Assembly: GCF_015352975.1 (NCBI RefSeq)
Contig: NZ_JACYIZ010000002.1
Location: forward strand, 186,001 to 250,000
Origin: Aestuariimicrobium ganziense
Lineage (GTDB): Bacteria > Actinomycetota > Actinomycetes > Propionibacteriales > Propionibacteriaceae
Direction: 5' to 3'
DNA length: 64,000 bases
The notes under the pieces are model-generated. The model was given only the letters and a program-made list of their open reading frames with translations. It was not told the origin of the DNA and searched no databases. Numbering within the stretch: position 1 is the stretch's first letter; every line of letters begins with the position of its first letter. This document shows, piece by piece, positions 1 to 9,757 of this stretch. The translations under genes were made by a program, and so were the position numbers.

Positions 1-575
1 GTGTTGATGTTCAGCTTGCCCGAACCCGGTTGCCCCGCCGGGCCTCCCGCATCGGCGTCCGGTGCCTGCGAGACCACCGATGACGGGCCACCCCTTCGCC
101 CCACGACCACCTGTGAACCATCGGTGACCACCGCGGCGAGGTTCAGCGACCCCAGGTCGGCCTGACCGGTCGTACCGCCGGCAGCGGTCACGGCATCGTG
201 CACCCGGGCTCCGGTCGGCAGCCTGACCACCCCGGGCTTGCGCACCTGCCCGGTCACGTGAACCTGGATGAGGGGCGGCGCGGTCGAGGACGAAGACGCG
301 GGCGCTGGCGCGTGGGCAGGCAGGCTACCTGCAGACGCCGAACTGGGTGCTCCGGTGGTCAGCTGCAGTGGCACCGACTCAGTCCGCGCCCGAAGCACCA
401 TGGTCGCCCCTGCAACCAGGGCCACGACGACGACCAGCAGCAGCGCCTTGAGGTGCGCAGGTTCCAGACGAGGGCGCGGACGAGCCCGAGCGTCCGGGAC
501 ACCTTCCTCCTCGGAGGTGGTGGACGGCCTCAGCAGACGGCGAAGCCGCTCCCGGGCCAGGTCAGAGGTCGACAC
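1..575 (-). CDS. comEA: ComEA-like competence DNA-binding protein (partial, 3' end outside window)
   Basis: Reading the minus strand from a GTG at 575 gives a membrane-anchored protein: a charged N-terminus, one hydrophobic helix at about residues 42-61, an Ala/Ser/Pro-rich linker, then an SLBB-type domain with the segments IQVHVTGQVRKPG and DGSQVVVGRR. The frame is open to the window edge, where KLNIN, the usual opening of the ComEA helix-hairpin-helix domain, appears. ComEA family proteins bind incoming double-stranded DNA outside the membrane during natural transformation. The gene lies downstream of leuS on the same strand, as in many actinobacteria. The start is uncertain because GAGG sits only one base before the GTG. 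The C-terminus cannot be judged. Confidence 0.85.
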   Translation of the reverse strand, partial: MSTSDLARERLRRLLRPSTTSEEEGVPDARARPRPRLEPAHLKALLLVVVVALVAGATMVLRARTESVPLQLTTGAPSSASAGSLPAHAPAPASSSSTAPPLIQVHVTGQVRKPGVVRLPTGARVHDAVTAAGGTTGQADLGSLNLAAVVTDGSQVVVGRRGGPSSVVSQAPDADAGGPAGQPGSGKLNIN

Positions 576-666
576 ACCTCACTGTGGGCACGTGGAGCCC
601 TCGCCGACCATCTTCCTCTTCGGCTGTGGATGACGCTGCCGGCGGCCTCGCAGCTGTGGACAGCGC

Positions 667-3153
667 TCAGGCGGGGACGATGCTGACCATCCGCGGCAGG
701 CGGCAGATCACCTTGGCGACCTCTCGTCCGTCGAGCGAGCGCTGCACGTTGGCGTCGGCCAGGGCAGCGGCGGTGGCCTCGTCCTCGGTGATGTCGGGTG
801 AGACCTCGAGCTTGGCGCGCACCTTGCCGGCGACCTGCACGACCATGGTCACCGACTCGGCGACCAGCAGCGTCTCGTCGGCGGTGGGCCAGGTGCTCTC
901 GGCCACCGACGGCGGCAGACCGAGCGCCTCCCACATCTCCTCGGCGACGTACGGGGCGACCAGCGACAGTGCCTGGGCGACGAACTGGCTGGCCTCACGC
1001 ACGGCCGGGTCAGCGCCACCGGCGCCGGAGTCGACGGCCTTGCGGGTGGCGTTGACCAACTCCATCACCCGGGCCACCACCACGTTGAACCGACCCGAGT
1101 TCAACAACTCGGTGACCTCGTGGATGGTGCGGTGGGTGACCTGGCGCAGCGCCCGGTCGCCGCTGGTGGGGTCGGCGTCGACCGGAGAGCTCACGTCGAG
1201 CGCCAGTCGGTGGGCGCGCTGCAGGAACCGCAGCGTGGCACCGGGGCTGACCGCGGCCCAGTCGATGTCCTCGGCCGGAGGGCCGGCGAACACGACAGTG
1301 GTGCGCACCGCGTCCACCCCGAACTGGTCGATCTGCTCACCGAGGTCGACTCCGTTGCCCAGCGACTTGCTCATCGCCTTGCCCTCGTTGATCACCTGCC
1401 CTTGGTTGAGCAGGCGCAGGAAGGGCTCGTCGAAGTCGACCATGCCCATGTCACGCAGCACCTTGTTGAAGAAGCGGCTGTAGAGCAGGTGCATGGTGGC
1501 GTGCTCGACGCCGCCGACGTACTGGTCGACCGGCATCCACTGCTTGACCGCCTCGACGTCGAAGGGGCCCTCGGTGAACTGCGGTGAGCAGTAACGGTAG
1601 AAGTACCAGGACGAGTCGACGAAGGTGTCCATGGTGTCGGTGTCGCGCGAGGCCGCTCCCCCACACTTCGGGCACGTGGTCGAGACCCAGTCGGTGGCCG
1701 AGGCCAAAGGCGAGGTGCCCTTGGGTGCCAGATCGGCGCCACGCAGGTCGGGCAGCAGCACCGGCAACTGGTCGTCCGGCACCGGCACCTCACCACACTG
1801 CGGGCAGTGCACGATGGGGATCGGGCACCCCCAGAACCGCTGCCGGCTGAGCAGCCAGTCACGCAGCCGGTAGGTGACGGTGCCTTCGCCGACCCCGTCA
1901 CCCTCGAGCTGCTCGGTGATCCTGGCGACACCTTCGACCTTGTTGGTGAGCCCGTCGAGCAGGCCGGAGTTGACGTAGCGTCCGTCGCCAGCGGTGGCGA
2001 CACCGGTCTCGGCAGGATCACCCTCACCGGTGTCGATCACCATGCGCACGGGCAGGTCGTAGGTCCGGGCGAAGTCCAGGTCTCGCTGGTCGTGGGCGGG
2101 CACGGCCATGATCGCGCCGGTGCCGTACTCGGCCAGCACGTAGTCGGCCGCCCAGATCGGGATGCGTTCGCCGTTGACCGGGTTGATCGCGTGCCGACCC
2201 AGGAACACGCCTGTCTTGACGTGCTCGGTCGACTGGCGCTCGATCTCGGTCTGCTTCTTGACCTTCTCGAGGTAGGCGTCGAACTGCTCGCGCTGCTCGG
2301 GAGCGCACAGCTCGTCGGCCAGCTCGGCATCCGGGGCGACCACCATGAAGGTGGCGCCGAACAGGGTGTCCGGACGGGTGGTGAAGACCCGGACCGGCTG
2401 CTCACATCCCTCGATGGTGAAGTCGACGTGGGCGCCCTCGGAGCGTCCGATCCAGTTGCGCTGCATCGCCAGCACCCGCTCGGGCCACCCGCCCTCGAGC
2501 TGGCTCATGTCGTCGAGCAGTTCCTGGGCGTAGTCGGTGATCTTGAAGTACCACTGGGTGAGCTGTCGCTTGGTCACCTGGGTGCCGCAGCGATCACACA
2601 GGCCTTCCTTGACCTGCTCGTTGGCCAGCACGGTCTGGTCGACGGGGCACCAGTTGACGTAGGAGTCCTTGCGGTAGGCCAGTCCGCGCTCGTGGTAGCG
2701 CAGGAACAGCCACTGGGTCCACTGGTAGTACTCGGGGTCGGAGGTGTGCAGTTCGGTGCGCCAGTCGAACCCGATGCCGTAGCGGACGAACGACTCGGCC
2801 TGGGTCTTGATGTTGGCGTAGGTCCACTCGGCCGGGTGGGCGTTGCGGGCGATGGCGGCGTTCTCGGCCGGCAGGCCGAAGGAGTCCCAACCGGTGGGGT
2901 GCAGCACGTCGTAGCCCTGCATCTTCCAGAACCGTCCGAGCACGTCGCCCATTGCCCAGGCCTCGGCGTGGCCCATGTGCAGGTCGCCCGAGGGATAGGG
3001 GAACATGTCGAGCAGGTAGCGCTGGGGCTTCGACCCGTCGCCGAGGGCGGCGAAGGTGCCGTGCTGCTCCCAGTAGGCCGACCACTTCTGCTGGGCGGCA
3101 TGGATGTCGTACCCGCGACGGTCGCTGGTCTCGGCCTCGTGGCTCTGGGTCAC
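667..3153 (-). CDS. leuS: Leucine--tRNA ligase
   Basis: Cytoplasmic class I aminoacyl-tRNA synthetase of 828 residues, charging tRNA-Leu. The HIGH motif is HMGH near residue 60 and the KMSKS motif is AMSKS. CxxC pairs (WCPVDQ...CDRCG, HCPQCG, TCPKCGG) are visible, as expected for zinc-binding parts of LeuRS, and the editing-domain region is full length. An in-frame extension upstream exists, but AGGAGG seven bases before the GTG at 3153 fixes the start there, giving VTQSHEAE. No T-box or other leader structure was seen upstream. The gene is followed by comEA. It is intact, with ordinary length and codon use, so identification is secure. Confidence 0.98.
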   Translation of the reverse strand: MTQSHEAETSDRRGYDIHAAQQKWSAYWEQHGTFAALGDGSKPQRYLLDMFPYPSGDLHMGHAEAWAMGDVLGRFWKMQGYDVLHPTGWDSFGLPAENAAIARNAHPAEWTYANIKTQAESFVRYGIGFDWRTELHTSDPEYYQWTQWLFLRYHERGLAYRKDSYVNWCPVDQTVLANEQVKEGLCDRCGTQVTKRQLTQWYFKITDYAQELLDDMSQLEGGWPERVLAMQRNWIGRSEGAHVDFTIEGCEQPVRVFTTRPDTLFGATFMVVAPDAELADELCAPEQREQFDAYLEKVKKQTEIERQSTEHVKTGVFLGRHAINPVNGERIPIWAADYVLAEYGTGAIMAVPAHDQRDLDFARTYDLPVRMVIDTGEGDPAETGVATAGDGRYVNSGLLDGLTNKVEGVARITEQLEGDGVGEGTVTYRLRDWLLSRQRFWGCPIPIVHCPQCGEVPVPDDQLPVLLPDLRGADLAPKGTSPLASATDWVSTTCPKCGGAASRDTDTMDTFVDSSWYFYRYCSPQFTEGPFDVEAVKQWMPVDQYVGGVEHATMHLLYSRFFNKVLRDMGMVDFDEPFLRLLNQGQVINEGKAMSKSLGNGVDLGEQIDQFGVDAVRTTVVFAGPPAEDIDWAAVSPGATLRFLQRAHRLALDVSSPVDADPTSGDRALRQVTHRTIHEVTELLNSGRFNVVVARVMELVNATRKAVDSGAGGADPAVREASQFVAQALSLVAPYVAEEMWEALGLPPSVAESTWPTADETLLVAESVTMVVQVAGKVRAKLEVSPDITEDEATAAALADANVQRSLDGREVAKVICRLPRMVSIVPA

Positions 3154-3266
3154 TGTCTTTCCTCCTGCAGGGCAGGTCGAGGTCGACCCGCCGATCACCC
3201 CCAGAGGGTATCGCGACTCACCAGAGCTCCCCCATCCGGTTTCCGCCGCTGGTCACCGCGGGCGGG

Positions 3267-4244
3267 TCATCCGCCGGTGAGCAGGTCTGCCTCGTCGTCG
3301 TCCACGGTGCGCCACACCGTGGCGGGGGTTGCCGTCCAGCTGATCTGGCGCAGCAGTTCGGCCATGCTGTACGTCGTGCCGAGGTGCTCGCCCACCTCCC
3401 TGCAGCGCTCCAGGACGCAGTTGAGCAGGGCACCGTTGCCGCCGATCCAGCCGGCCATCCCGGCCAGGCACAACGGCGCCATGGTGAGTTCATCCGGTGA
3501 GACCGACAGCACCTGGCTCCAGAGCACCTGGTGCGCCTCGGCGTTGTCGGGCCGGATCATCAGCCAGGCCCGGTCTCGCACCGGCACGTCGGCCACGAGG
3601 TGGGCCAGCTCAACGAGTTCGGCATCGCCGAGTCGCGTGGTCGTCCCACGGTTGACGAGGTCGACCACGCGTCGCCGCTTGGTGTTGCGCCCTCGGCGCC
3701 GTGACTTCTCCCGGCGGTGCAGGGGTGCGAGTTCGTCCAACCGTTGCGCCGACGGCCCTTCCAGCATCCGGGTGAGCACCAGGCGACTCGGCAGCGGGCT
3801 GATGCCTGCCGCGATTGCCGCCACCACTGCCGGGGTGGCTCGGTCGAGTGGACGACCCTCGGCTGGGCAGCAGTCACCGTTGCACAGCCGCGACCACCAC
3901 CGTCGTCCGTCGGTGAGCAGCGAGTCGACCAGCACCTCGGGGTCGACCATGGTCTCGATCAGGGCGAGGCTGTCGTGGCACACGTCCAGGTCGTCGCCGA
4001 AGGCGGCCAGCACGACCGAACAGTCCGGGTGCTGCGCGAGGACGACGTCGACTCGCGACCTCACTGCCTCGACGTCGACCAGAGAGCCGTGGTCGAGCCG
4101 GGCGGTCATCGCCACCCGGCCGTCGCGCAGCATCACCACCACCAGCGACTCCTCGATCTCGAAGCCGACCACGTAGGGCAGCAGCGCCAGCAGGTCTCCG
4201 CCAGAGGAGACGCGAATGATTTCCGATGTCATGCCCTCACTCAT
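3267..4244 (-). CDS. DUF4192 domain-containing protein
   Basis: A soluble protein of about 325 residues with the opening pattern of DUF4192 proteins (LLALLPYVVGFEIEESLVVV, then a metal-ligand-like cluster CNGDCCPAEGR near residue 165). DUF4192 proteins are widespread in actinobacteria and have no established function. The C-terminal third has the typical LAGMAGWIGGNGALLNCVLE stretch seen in this family. Two in-frame ATGs (4244 and 4232) are possible starts. The second has GAGGG only two bases upstream, so neither is clearly decided by a ribosome site. It is divergent from the gene at 4349 and about 70 bp upstream of leuS on the same strand. Confidence 0.85.
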   Translation of the reverse strand: MSEGMTSEIIRVSSGGDLLALLPYVVGFEIEESLVVVMLRDGRVAMTARLDHGSLVDVEAVRSRVDVVLAQHPDCSVVLAAFGDDLDVCHDSLALIETMVDPEVLVDSLLTDGRRWWSRLCNGDCCPAEGRPLDRATPAVVAAIAAGISPLPSRLVLTRMLEGPSAQRLDELAPLHRREKSRRRGRNTKRRRVVDLVNRGTTTRLGDAELVELAHLVADVPVRDRAWLMIRPDNAEAHQVLWSQVLSVSPDELTMAPLCLAGMAGWIGGNGALLNCVLERCREVGEHLGTTYSMAELLRQISWTATPATVWRTVDDDEADLLTGG

Positions 4245-4348
4245 GCGCGGCAGTCCCCGGAATGGGTCAACCGGTTCAGCGCCTGTGGACAACCCGTCAT
4301 GCGCCGCGGAGGCTGTGGAGAAACCTGCGTCGGTACTCTGGTCACACC

Positions 4349-5089
4349 ATGTCGCAGCATCCTCCGGCGCAGGGCTGGCCGCCGCCCCCACACCCCCAGC
4401 AGCCTCCGCAGCGTCCCCAGCAGCCTCCGATGCAGCCCCAACAGCAACCACCGGGCTCAAACCCGTGGTACCCCCAGGACCCGCAGAGGCCGCTTCGGCC
4501 TCCGACCTGGAACCAACCACCGGCACACGACCCACGTCGTCCGATGTCGACCGACGAACACGCCAAGGTGTCGATCGAGTCGTTCGAACCGCCGCGCAAC
4601 CGGGCGCCGTGGATCATCACCCTGGTCGTGGCGCTGGTCGTCCTGGGTCTGGCCTTCGCCGCCTACCTGGCCAGCCGCCAGCCCGAAGCGCCAACGCCGA
4701 CCCCGACCCCGGTGGTGACCCCCTCGGCCACCCCCACCGAGCAGGCCAGCCACGACCCGAACACCATCCCGTTCCACTCCGAGCGGGACGACGCTGACGG
4801 CATCTGGCGCATCCTGGGGCACCGCTGGACTGACAAGGGCCTGGAACTGACCATGTCGATCGAGGTCACCCGAGGCACCTTCGAGTTCATGTTCTTCTGC
4901 CTCGACAACGCCACCACCGACGACTACAACCCGTCGCCCAGCGGGGCGAACTCACTCAACGAAGGCATGGTGCGCGAGGGCGAGACCGTGCAGGGCATCG
5001 TCATCTTCGACAAGCCCCGTGGCGACACCACGGTGATCCTGGCCGACGGTCGGGGCCGCCAGATCACTGCCCTGGTCGCCACCGGCTGA
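4349..5089 (+). CDS. Proline/glutamine-rich single-pass membrane protein, DUF4352-like tail
   Basis: A 246-residue protein with a cytoplasmic Pro/Gln-rich N-terminus (about residues 1-70), one transmembrane helix (about 88-108, IITLVVALVVLGLAFAAYLA), a Thr/Pro linker (TPTPTPVVTP) and a small extracytoplasmic beta-rich domain. The tail (MSIEVTRGTFEFMFFC ... GETVQGIVIFDKP) resembles the extracellular immunoglobulin-like DUF4352 type. I do not recognise a specific function. The ATG at 4349 is chosen because TACTCT, a plausible -10 box, lies nine bases before it, which suggests a leaderless transcript. In-frame extension upstream overlaps the divergent DUF4192 gene and is unlikely. Confidence 0.75.
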   Translation: MSQHPPAQGWPPPPHPQQPPQRPQQPPMQPQQQPPGSNPWYPQDPQRPLRPPTWNQPPAHDPRRPMSTDEHAKVSIESFEPPRNRAPWIITLVVALVVLGLAFAAYLASRQPEAPTPTPTPVVTPSATPTEQASHDPNTIPFHSERDDADGIWRILGHRWTDKGLELTMSIEVTRGTFEFMFFCLDNATTDDYNPSPSGANSLNEGMVREGETVQGIVIFDKPRGDTTVILADGRGRQITALVATG

Positions 5090-5092
5090 ACG

Positions 5093-5126
5093 ACGCGGGC
5101 CCGTCCTGGTCTGGACGGGCCCGCGT
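5093..5126. terminator. Bidirectional hairpin terminator
   Basis: A perfect 14-bp inverted repeat (ACGCGGGCCCGTCC and its complement) with a six-base loop lies between two convergent genes ending at 5089 and 5149. There is no clear U-tract, which is common for actinobacterial terminators. It should serve both strands. Confidence 0.85.
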
Positions 5127-5148
5127 TGTGGCTCGGGTGCCGGTCAGC

Positions 5149-6297
5149 TCAACGGTAGACGACCACCTTGTCGCCGACCTTGACCTGGGTGTCGAACAGC
5201 CACTTGATGCCGTTGTAGTCACGCACGTTGACGCAACCGTGCGAGGCTCCGGCGTAGCCGCGGGCGGCGAAGTCGGACGAGTAGTGCACGGCCTGCCCAC
5301 CGTCGAAGAACATCGCGAACGGCATCGGCGAGTCGTACTGGGTCGAGTGGTGGTCACGCGACTTCCAGTAGACGCTGAAGACGCCCTCGCGGGTGGGGGT
5401 GCGCACCGAGCCGAACCGCACCGAGTAGCTCTCGATGACCTTGCCGTCGATCATCCACATCATCCGGCGGCTGTCCTTGCTGATGCACAGCACACGGCCG
5501 GTCATGCAGCGCTCGTCGATCCGGCCGAGGTTCACCTTGGGCGGCTTGTTGTACATCTCCTCGGCGGTGGGCGTGCGGGTCATGCCGACGAGCAGGTCAA
5601 GGGTGCGCTGGTCGATCTCACCGGTGACGGGGATCTCTCGCTTGGCCTGGAACCCCTTGACGGCCTCGACCGTGGTGGCGCCGTAGACGCCGTCGATCTT
5701 GGGTGAGAACCAGTCGAGTTGCTTCAGCCGTACCTGGATGCGACGCACCGGATCGCCAGTGGCGCCGGCCTTGTACAGCGCCGGACCGGGGCGAAGGATG
5801 TTGTGCATCTGGTCGTGGGTGGGCTTCTTGGTCATCTTGACCAAGGTGTCCCAGGTGCGCTGGTCGACCTTGCCGGTCGGCTCGAAGTTGCGCTTGCGCT
5901 GGAACCCGGTGACCGCCTCGGTGGTGGCCGGCCCGTAGTTCTCGGTGATCTTGCCGTCGTACCACTGCAACTGCAGCAGTCGGTGCTGAAGTTCGCGCAC
6001 CTGCTCGCCGCTGTCGCCGGGGGCCAGCAGAGGCTTCACCGTGGGTGTGGGTGTGGGTGTCGGGGTCTGCGTGGTCGCCGAGGGCGAGGCCGAGACAGTG
6101 CCGGTGGGCAGTGATGGACGCGCGGTACTGGGCACCGCGGACGTCGCACCGGTGGTGCTCGGGGCACTGGCAACCTGGGTCGGCTGCTCCCCCGCAGTGG
6201 ACCTCCCCGCGGTGAGGTCCTTGGCGCAGCCGGCGGTGACGCTGAGGGCCAGGGTGAGCCCGATCAGGGCTCCGACTCGCTTGGCGAACGGGTTCAT
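5149..6297 (-). CDS. L,D-transpeptidase lipoprotein with two peptidoglycan-binding domains
   Basis: A 382-residue secreted enzyme predicted to form 3-3 crosslinks in peptidoglycan or attach proteins to it. Residues 1-24 are a signal peptide ending in a lipobox-like TAGC, so it is probably a lipoprotein. A Ser/Thr/Pro linker follows, then two tandem PG_binding_1 repeats (each ending GPATTEAVTGFQ or GATTVEAVKGFQ), then a YkuD catalytic domain with the motif SHGCVN at 352-357 (catalytic Cys355) and an upstream His in GGQAVHYS. All key residues are present. It is convergent with the gene ending at 5089. Confidence 0.93.
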   Translation of the reverse strand: MNPFAKRVGALIGLTLALSVTAGCAKDLTAGRSTAGEQPTQVASAPSTTGATSAVPSTARPSLPTGTVSASPSATTQTPTPTPTPTVKPLLAPGDSGEQVRELQHRLLQLQWYDGKITENYGPATTEAVTGFQRKRNFEPTGKVDQRTWDTLVKMTKKPTHDQMHNILRPGPALYKAGATGDPVRRIQVRLKQLDWFSPKIDGVYGATTVEAVKGFQAKREIPVTGEIDQRTLDLLVGMTRTPTAEEMYNKPPKVNLGRIDERCMTGRVLCISKDSRRMMWMIDGKVIESYSVRFGSVRTPTREGVFSVYWKSRDHHSTQYDSPMPFAMFFDGGQAVHYSSDFAARGYAGASHGCVNVRDYNGIKWLFDTQVKVGDKVVVYR

Positions 6298-6559
6298 CGC
6301 AGTTCCTTCGCGGTGCGGCTGGAGGGGAAGTTGCGCCGCGGAGCACCAATCTACGGTCGCTGTCTGTCACCTTGGGTACGCCACACCGGGGCGCAGGGTT
6401 GCGTGAATCCACCCATGAGTTCGCTGAGATTCTCTTACTACTGTGGTCTGACCTCGGACGATGCTGACTCGGCCGCTCGTCCTCAAGCTCTGCGACCCCC
6501 GTCGGGAGGTGCTGGCTCCTCCCCCATTCGGGCCACTTGCACGGGTCAGGCTGGGAACC

Positions 6560-7078
6560 ATGACGACCTCGCCTCGCCCCCTGTTCACCCCCGTCCCGGA
6601 CGCACCACTGGCCCCTCGACCCGCACCTGTGGGCCGCCACGGGCTGCTGATCGGCGACCTCGAACGTGACGCCACCTGCCAGCAGCTCGCGCAGCACTTC
6701 GCCGCTGGACGCCTGACCGCCGACGAGCTCGACCAGCGGGTCGACGCGAGCATGCGAGCGCGCACCAACATCGACCTCCACCTGCTCACCGCAGACCTGC
6801 CCGGTGGAGCTGGCCCCGGGCTCGCGATGGTGGCTCCCCCGGTCTCTGGCGCGGCTGTGAACCCACTGCGCACCTTGGCCGAGGGGCTGGCGTTCTGCCT
6901 GACCCTGGCGGCCATCGGCTGCACAGCCCTGTTGCTGCTGGGGCTGCTGGCCGGCGGTGGCAGTTACGCATTCGTGGCCTGGTTGGCCGCGTTCGGGGCG
7001 TCGGTCAGCGTCGCTGGCGCGTTCCACTTCGCCAGGCGCTGGCGCTCGACGTCCCCCGGTACTCAGCCCCTGGGGTGA
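6560..7078 (+). CDS. DUF1707 domain membrane protein
   Basis: A 172-residue protein. Residues about 25-75 form a DUF1707 (SHOCT-like) domain, with the characteristic IGDLERDATCQQLAQHFAAG, then GRLTADELDQRVDAS. The C-terminal half has two hydrophobic helices (about 110-130 and 135-155). DUF1707 proteins are common in actinobacteria and of unknown function; some are sensor or regulator accessory proteins. An in-frame upstream extension lacks domain sequence, so the ATG at 6560 is preferred. The 262 bp upstream (6298-6559), divergent from the L,D-transpeptidase, contain no other gene that I can see. Confidence 0.85.
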   Translation: MTTSPRPLFTPVPDAPLAPRPAPVGRHGLLIGDLERDATCQQLAQHFAAGRLTADELDQRVDASMRARTNIDLHLLTADLPGGAGPGLAMVAPPVSGAAVNPLRTLAEGLAFCLTLAAIGCTALLLLGLLAGGGSYAFVAWLAAFGASVSVAGAFHFARRWRSTSPGTQPLG

Positions 7079-7312
7079 GCCGTACCGACGGTGCGCCCAG
7101 AGGCGGCGAGCGTGGGCGTTCGCAGGATGACCGGTACCACGCTCGTCGCTGTCTCGGAACGAACCAGCCCGGAACGCTGCGAGTGAAAATGGCACCCGTT
7201 CACATCGCCCAGACGTACAGCGAGCTGTCTGGGGCGAAATTGTGTCCTTGTTGTGACGACCATTGACCACCGTCGGCACTGGCGATCCTCCTGCCCCAGG
7301 AACGCACCGTGG

Positions 7313-8194
7313 TCATGGGTGGGGCGTTGCGTATCTGAGCTGCGCAGTGAGTTCGACCAGGCGTCGTCGCAGCGGTTGGGCACGTTCGGTGAATCCCCGC
7401 TGCTGGGCGACGTAGTCGGCTCGTCCGGCCGGAGTCTCGACCGGCACCGGGCTGTGGCCCAACGAACTCACGTCGTAGGCACTGGCCCGCATGTCGAGCA
7501 GCCGAATGTCGGCGGCGAGCTCGAAGCAGTCGAACAAGAACTCCGAGCTGGTCAGCGCAAACAGCTTGCCGGCCCACTTGTACAGGTCCATGCCGACGTG
7601 CAGGCAGCCAGCCTGGTCGCGCTCGACCTGGTCGGCACGAGTCAGCTGGGTGGCATTGAGCGGACGAGCCGAGTCGGTGAAGAAGCGGAAGGCGTCGAAG
7701 TGGCTGCAGCGCAGGCCCACCCGGTCGACGATCGCCCGGATCTCGTCGGGCTCGAAGCGCAGCGGCAGTCCGGTGTGGCGCACCTGGTCGGGATCGAGCC
7801 CGTGCACCATCGCCCACTCGTGCATGCCGAAGCAGCCGTGCTGGGCGGGCCTGCCCTCGATCGAGGTCAACAGGCGTTGCACGAAGTCGATGGTCGATCC
7901 CCGGGCGGCGACCAGCGCGTCGACGTCGAGCCTGACCAGGTCGCCGTCGGCGAGGTACCAGCGGCGCCCGACGAACTCCGGTGCGTCCTCCAGCACGACG
8001 TGGGCGCCCGGTTGCCAGTCGAGCAGGTCGCCGGGACGAAGTCGGTAGTAGTCGAACAGGAAGTCCTCGATCGGGTGCCTGGCGCCGCGGCGTCGACGTT
8101 CGACCACTTCGGCGAGCCGTCGGCCGGCGCGCTCACGGTGGGCCTCGGCACGCGCTGTCCACTCCGCACGGGTCAGGCGCTGCAGGTCGGGCAC
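7313..8194 (-). CDS. '3-methyladenine DNA glycosylase'-annotated actinobacterial protein
   Basis: A 293-residue soluble protein of a conserved actinobacterial family usually labelled 3-methyladenine DNA glycosylase. Typical segments are HPIEDFLFDYYRLRPGDLLD near residue 40 and QHGCFGMHEWAMVHG near residue 125. The family label is database tradition; I see no helix-hairpin-helix or other diagnostic glycosylase motif, so the activity is unproven. The GTG at 8194 is chosen because the family starts close to the LTRAEW segment; an upstream extension in frame reads as low-complexity Arg/Ser sequence. It is divergent from ald. Confidence 0.7.
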   Translation of the reverse strand: MPDLQRLTRAEWTARAEAHRERAGRRLAEVVERRRRGARHPIEDFLFDYYRLRPGDLLDWQPGAHVVLEDAPEFVGRRWYLADGDLVRLDVDALVAARGSTIDFVQRLLTSIEGRPAQHGCFGMHEWAMVHGLDPDQVRHTGLPLRFEPDEIRAIVDRVGLRCSHFDAFRFFTDSARPLNATQLTRADQVERDQAGCLHVGMDLYKWAGKLFALTSSEFLFDCFELAADIRLLDMRASAYDVSSLGHSPVPVETPAGRADYVAQQRGFTERAQPLRRRLVELTAQLRYATPHP

Positions 8195-8286
8195 GACCCC
8201 ACAGTCTAGGCGTCGGCCTGACTGGCGGGTGTGGCAGAGTCGGGTGAGGTGGTGCGGCTGGCGCCCACTGTGCGAGGAGGATGTCA

Positions 8287-9408
8287 ATGCGCATCGCCGT
8301 GCCGACCGAGGTGAAGAACCACGAGTACCGGGTCGCACTGACCCCGGTGGGGGTGGCGGAGTTGGTTGCCCACGGTCACCAGGTGGCCGTCCAGGCCGGC
8401 GCGGGCGTCGGGTCGTCCTTCACCGACGAGGAGTACCGCGCCCAAGGGGCGACCATCATCGACGATCCCGACGAGGTCTGGGGCTTCGGAGAAGTGGTGG
8501 TCAAGGTCAAGGAGCCGCTGCCCGAGGAGCACCACCGCCTGCGCGACGACCTGGCCCTGTTCACCTACCTGCACCTGGCCGCCGCGCCGGAGTGCACCGA
8601 GGCACTGCTGGCGGCCGGCACCACGGCGATCGCCTACGAGACGGTCCAGCTCGCCACCGGTGCCCTGCCGCTGTTGCAACCGATGAGCGAGGTGGCCGGT
8701 ACGCTCGCCCCCCAGGTCGGGGCGATGACGCTCACCCGGCACCGCGGCGGACGGGGCATGCTGCTCGGTGGCATCAGCGGTGTCGCCTCGGCGAAGGTGC
8801 TCGTGCTTGGCGGTGGCACGGCGGGACAGACGGCGGCCAACATCGCCGCCGGCATGGGAGCAGACGTCACGATCCTCGACACCGACATGGACAAGCTGCG
8901 CACCAGCTTCTGGCGGTTCCAGAACCGGGTGCATCAGCTGGCCAGCTCACGGCTTGCCCTGGCCGAACTCGTTCCCCAGGCCGACCTGGTGATCGGCACC
9001 GTTCTGATCCCGGGCGCGAAGACGCCGAAGCTGGTCACCGACGAGATGGTGCAGGCCATGAAGACCGGAGCGGTGCTGGTCGACGTCGCGATCGACCAGG
9101 GTGGCTGCTTCGAGCACTCCCGCCCGACGACCCACGCCGACCCGACGTTCACCGTGCACGACACGGTCTTCTACTGCGTGACCAACATGCCCGGCGCAGT
9201 GCCGAACACCTCCACCTACGCACTGACCAACGCCACGCTGCCCTACCTCACCCGGATCGCCGAGCACGGCTGGCGCGAGGCGATGCGCCGGGACGAGGCG
9301 CTCGCCAAGGGGCTCAACACCCACGCCGGTGCGATCGTCCACCCGGCGGTCGCCCAGGCCTTCGGCCGCGACCACACCGACATCGCCGAGGTGCTCAGTC
9401 CAGCCTGA
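8287..9408 (+). CDS. ald: Alanine dehydrogenase
   Basis: Cytoplasmic NAD-dependent enzyme interconverting L-alanine and pyruvate plus ammonia; 373 residues, the usual length. It begins MRIAVPTEVKNHEYRVALTP, as in the family. Visible elements include VVKVKEPLPEE with the substrate Lys, FTYLHLAA with the catalytic His, the Rossmann motif LGGGTAGQTAANIAAGMGA, and LVDVAIDQGGCFE with the catalytic Asp. The ATG at 8287 has GAGGAGG six bases upstream; the ATG at 8281 directly abuts that site and is rejected. The last bases overlap a decayed oxidoreductase fragment on the other strand. Confidence 0.96.
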   Translation: MRIAVPTEVKNHEYRVALTPVGVAELVAHGHQVAVQAGAGVGSSFTDEEYRAQGATIIDDPDEVWGFGEVVVKVKEPLPEEHHRLRDDLALFTYLHLAAAPECTEALLAAGTTAIAYETVQLATGALPLLQPMSEVAGTLAPQVGAMTLTRHRGGRGMLLGGISGVASAKVLVLGGGTAGQTAANIAAGMGADVTILDTDMDKLRTSFWRFQNRVHQLASSRLALAELVPQADLVIGTVLIPGAKTPKLVTDEMVQAMKTGAVLVDVAIDQGGCFEHSRPTTHADPTFTVHDTVFYCVTNMPGAVPNTSTYALTNATLPYLTRIAEHGWREAMRRDEALAKGLNTHAGAIVHPAVAQAFGRDHTDIAEVLSPA

Positions 9409-9640
9409 TGCCCATCGAGACGGCGGGCAGTTCGAACCACCGCAGGGCGTCGAAGCTGGACGAGAGTGTGTCGATGCCGCGGAACCACTCCAGCGCCGCC
9501 GGGTTGATGTCGCAGACCGGGGTCAACCGAGGCTGGACGGGGTGGTCGATCAGGGCGGGCCAGCGGCGCAGGTCGGGGGCGATCTCTCGTGCCATCAGCC
9601 CACCGCCGACGATGCCGACGTTCCGGTGCGCATCAGGAGG
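9395..9640 (-). pseudogene. N-terminal fragment of a Gfo/Idh/MocA oxidoreductase
   Basis: About 75 residues of recognisable NAD-binding N-terminus remain (NVGIVGGGLMAREIAPDL, then PRLTPVCDINPAALEWF). The reading frame then ends inside the 3' end of ald on the opposite strand. A complete Gfo/Idh/MocA protein is about 350 residues, so at least three quarters are missing. No credible start codon with a ribosome site is visible. It is a deletion remnant of a sugar or inositol dehydrogenase-type gene, part of the scrap region between ald and manA. Confidence 0.75.
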
Positions 9641-9740
9641 CCTCGACCATCGCCAGTGCCTCGTCGACGCCGGCACCGTCGCGCACCACCGCAGTCAGGG
9701 CCTGGGTGATCTGGGTGGGGCGCTCGTGCTGGACGATGTT
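9633..9740 (-). pseudogene. C-terminal fragment of an unidentified protein
   Basis: A short minus-strand stretch reads NIVQHERPTQITQALTAVV and ends DEALAMVEAS before a TGA. It directly precedes and slightly overlaps the Gfo/Idh fragment, as operon neighbours would. The pattern is reminiscent of the end of a sugar-binding protein or aldolase-type enzyme, but I cannot assign it. The upstream part is replaced at about 9745 by the sugar kinase fragment on the other strand. Confidence 0.4.
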
Positions 9741-9757
9741 GCGCCTGGAGACACGAG

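Noticed and set aside
3154..3266. T-box or other riboswitch ahead of leuS
   Set aside because: The gap is too short and has no T-box core or specifier-loop structure; only a ribosome site is evident.
1807..4176. A 789-residue open frame on the plus strand opposite leuS and the DUF4192 gene
   Set aside because: It mirrors the coding frames of two well-supported minus-strand genes. Its composition is typical GC-rich antisense shadow, with no domain or ribosome site.
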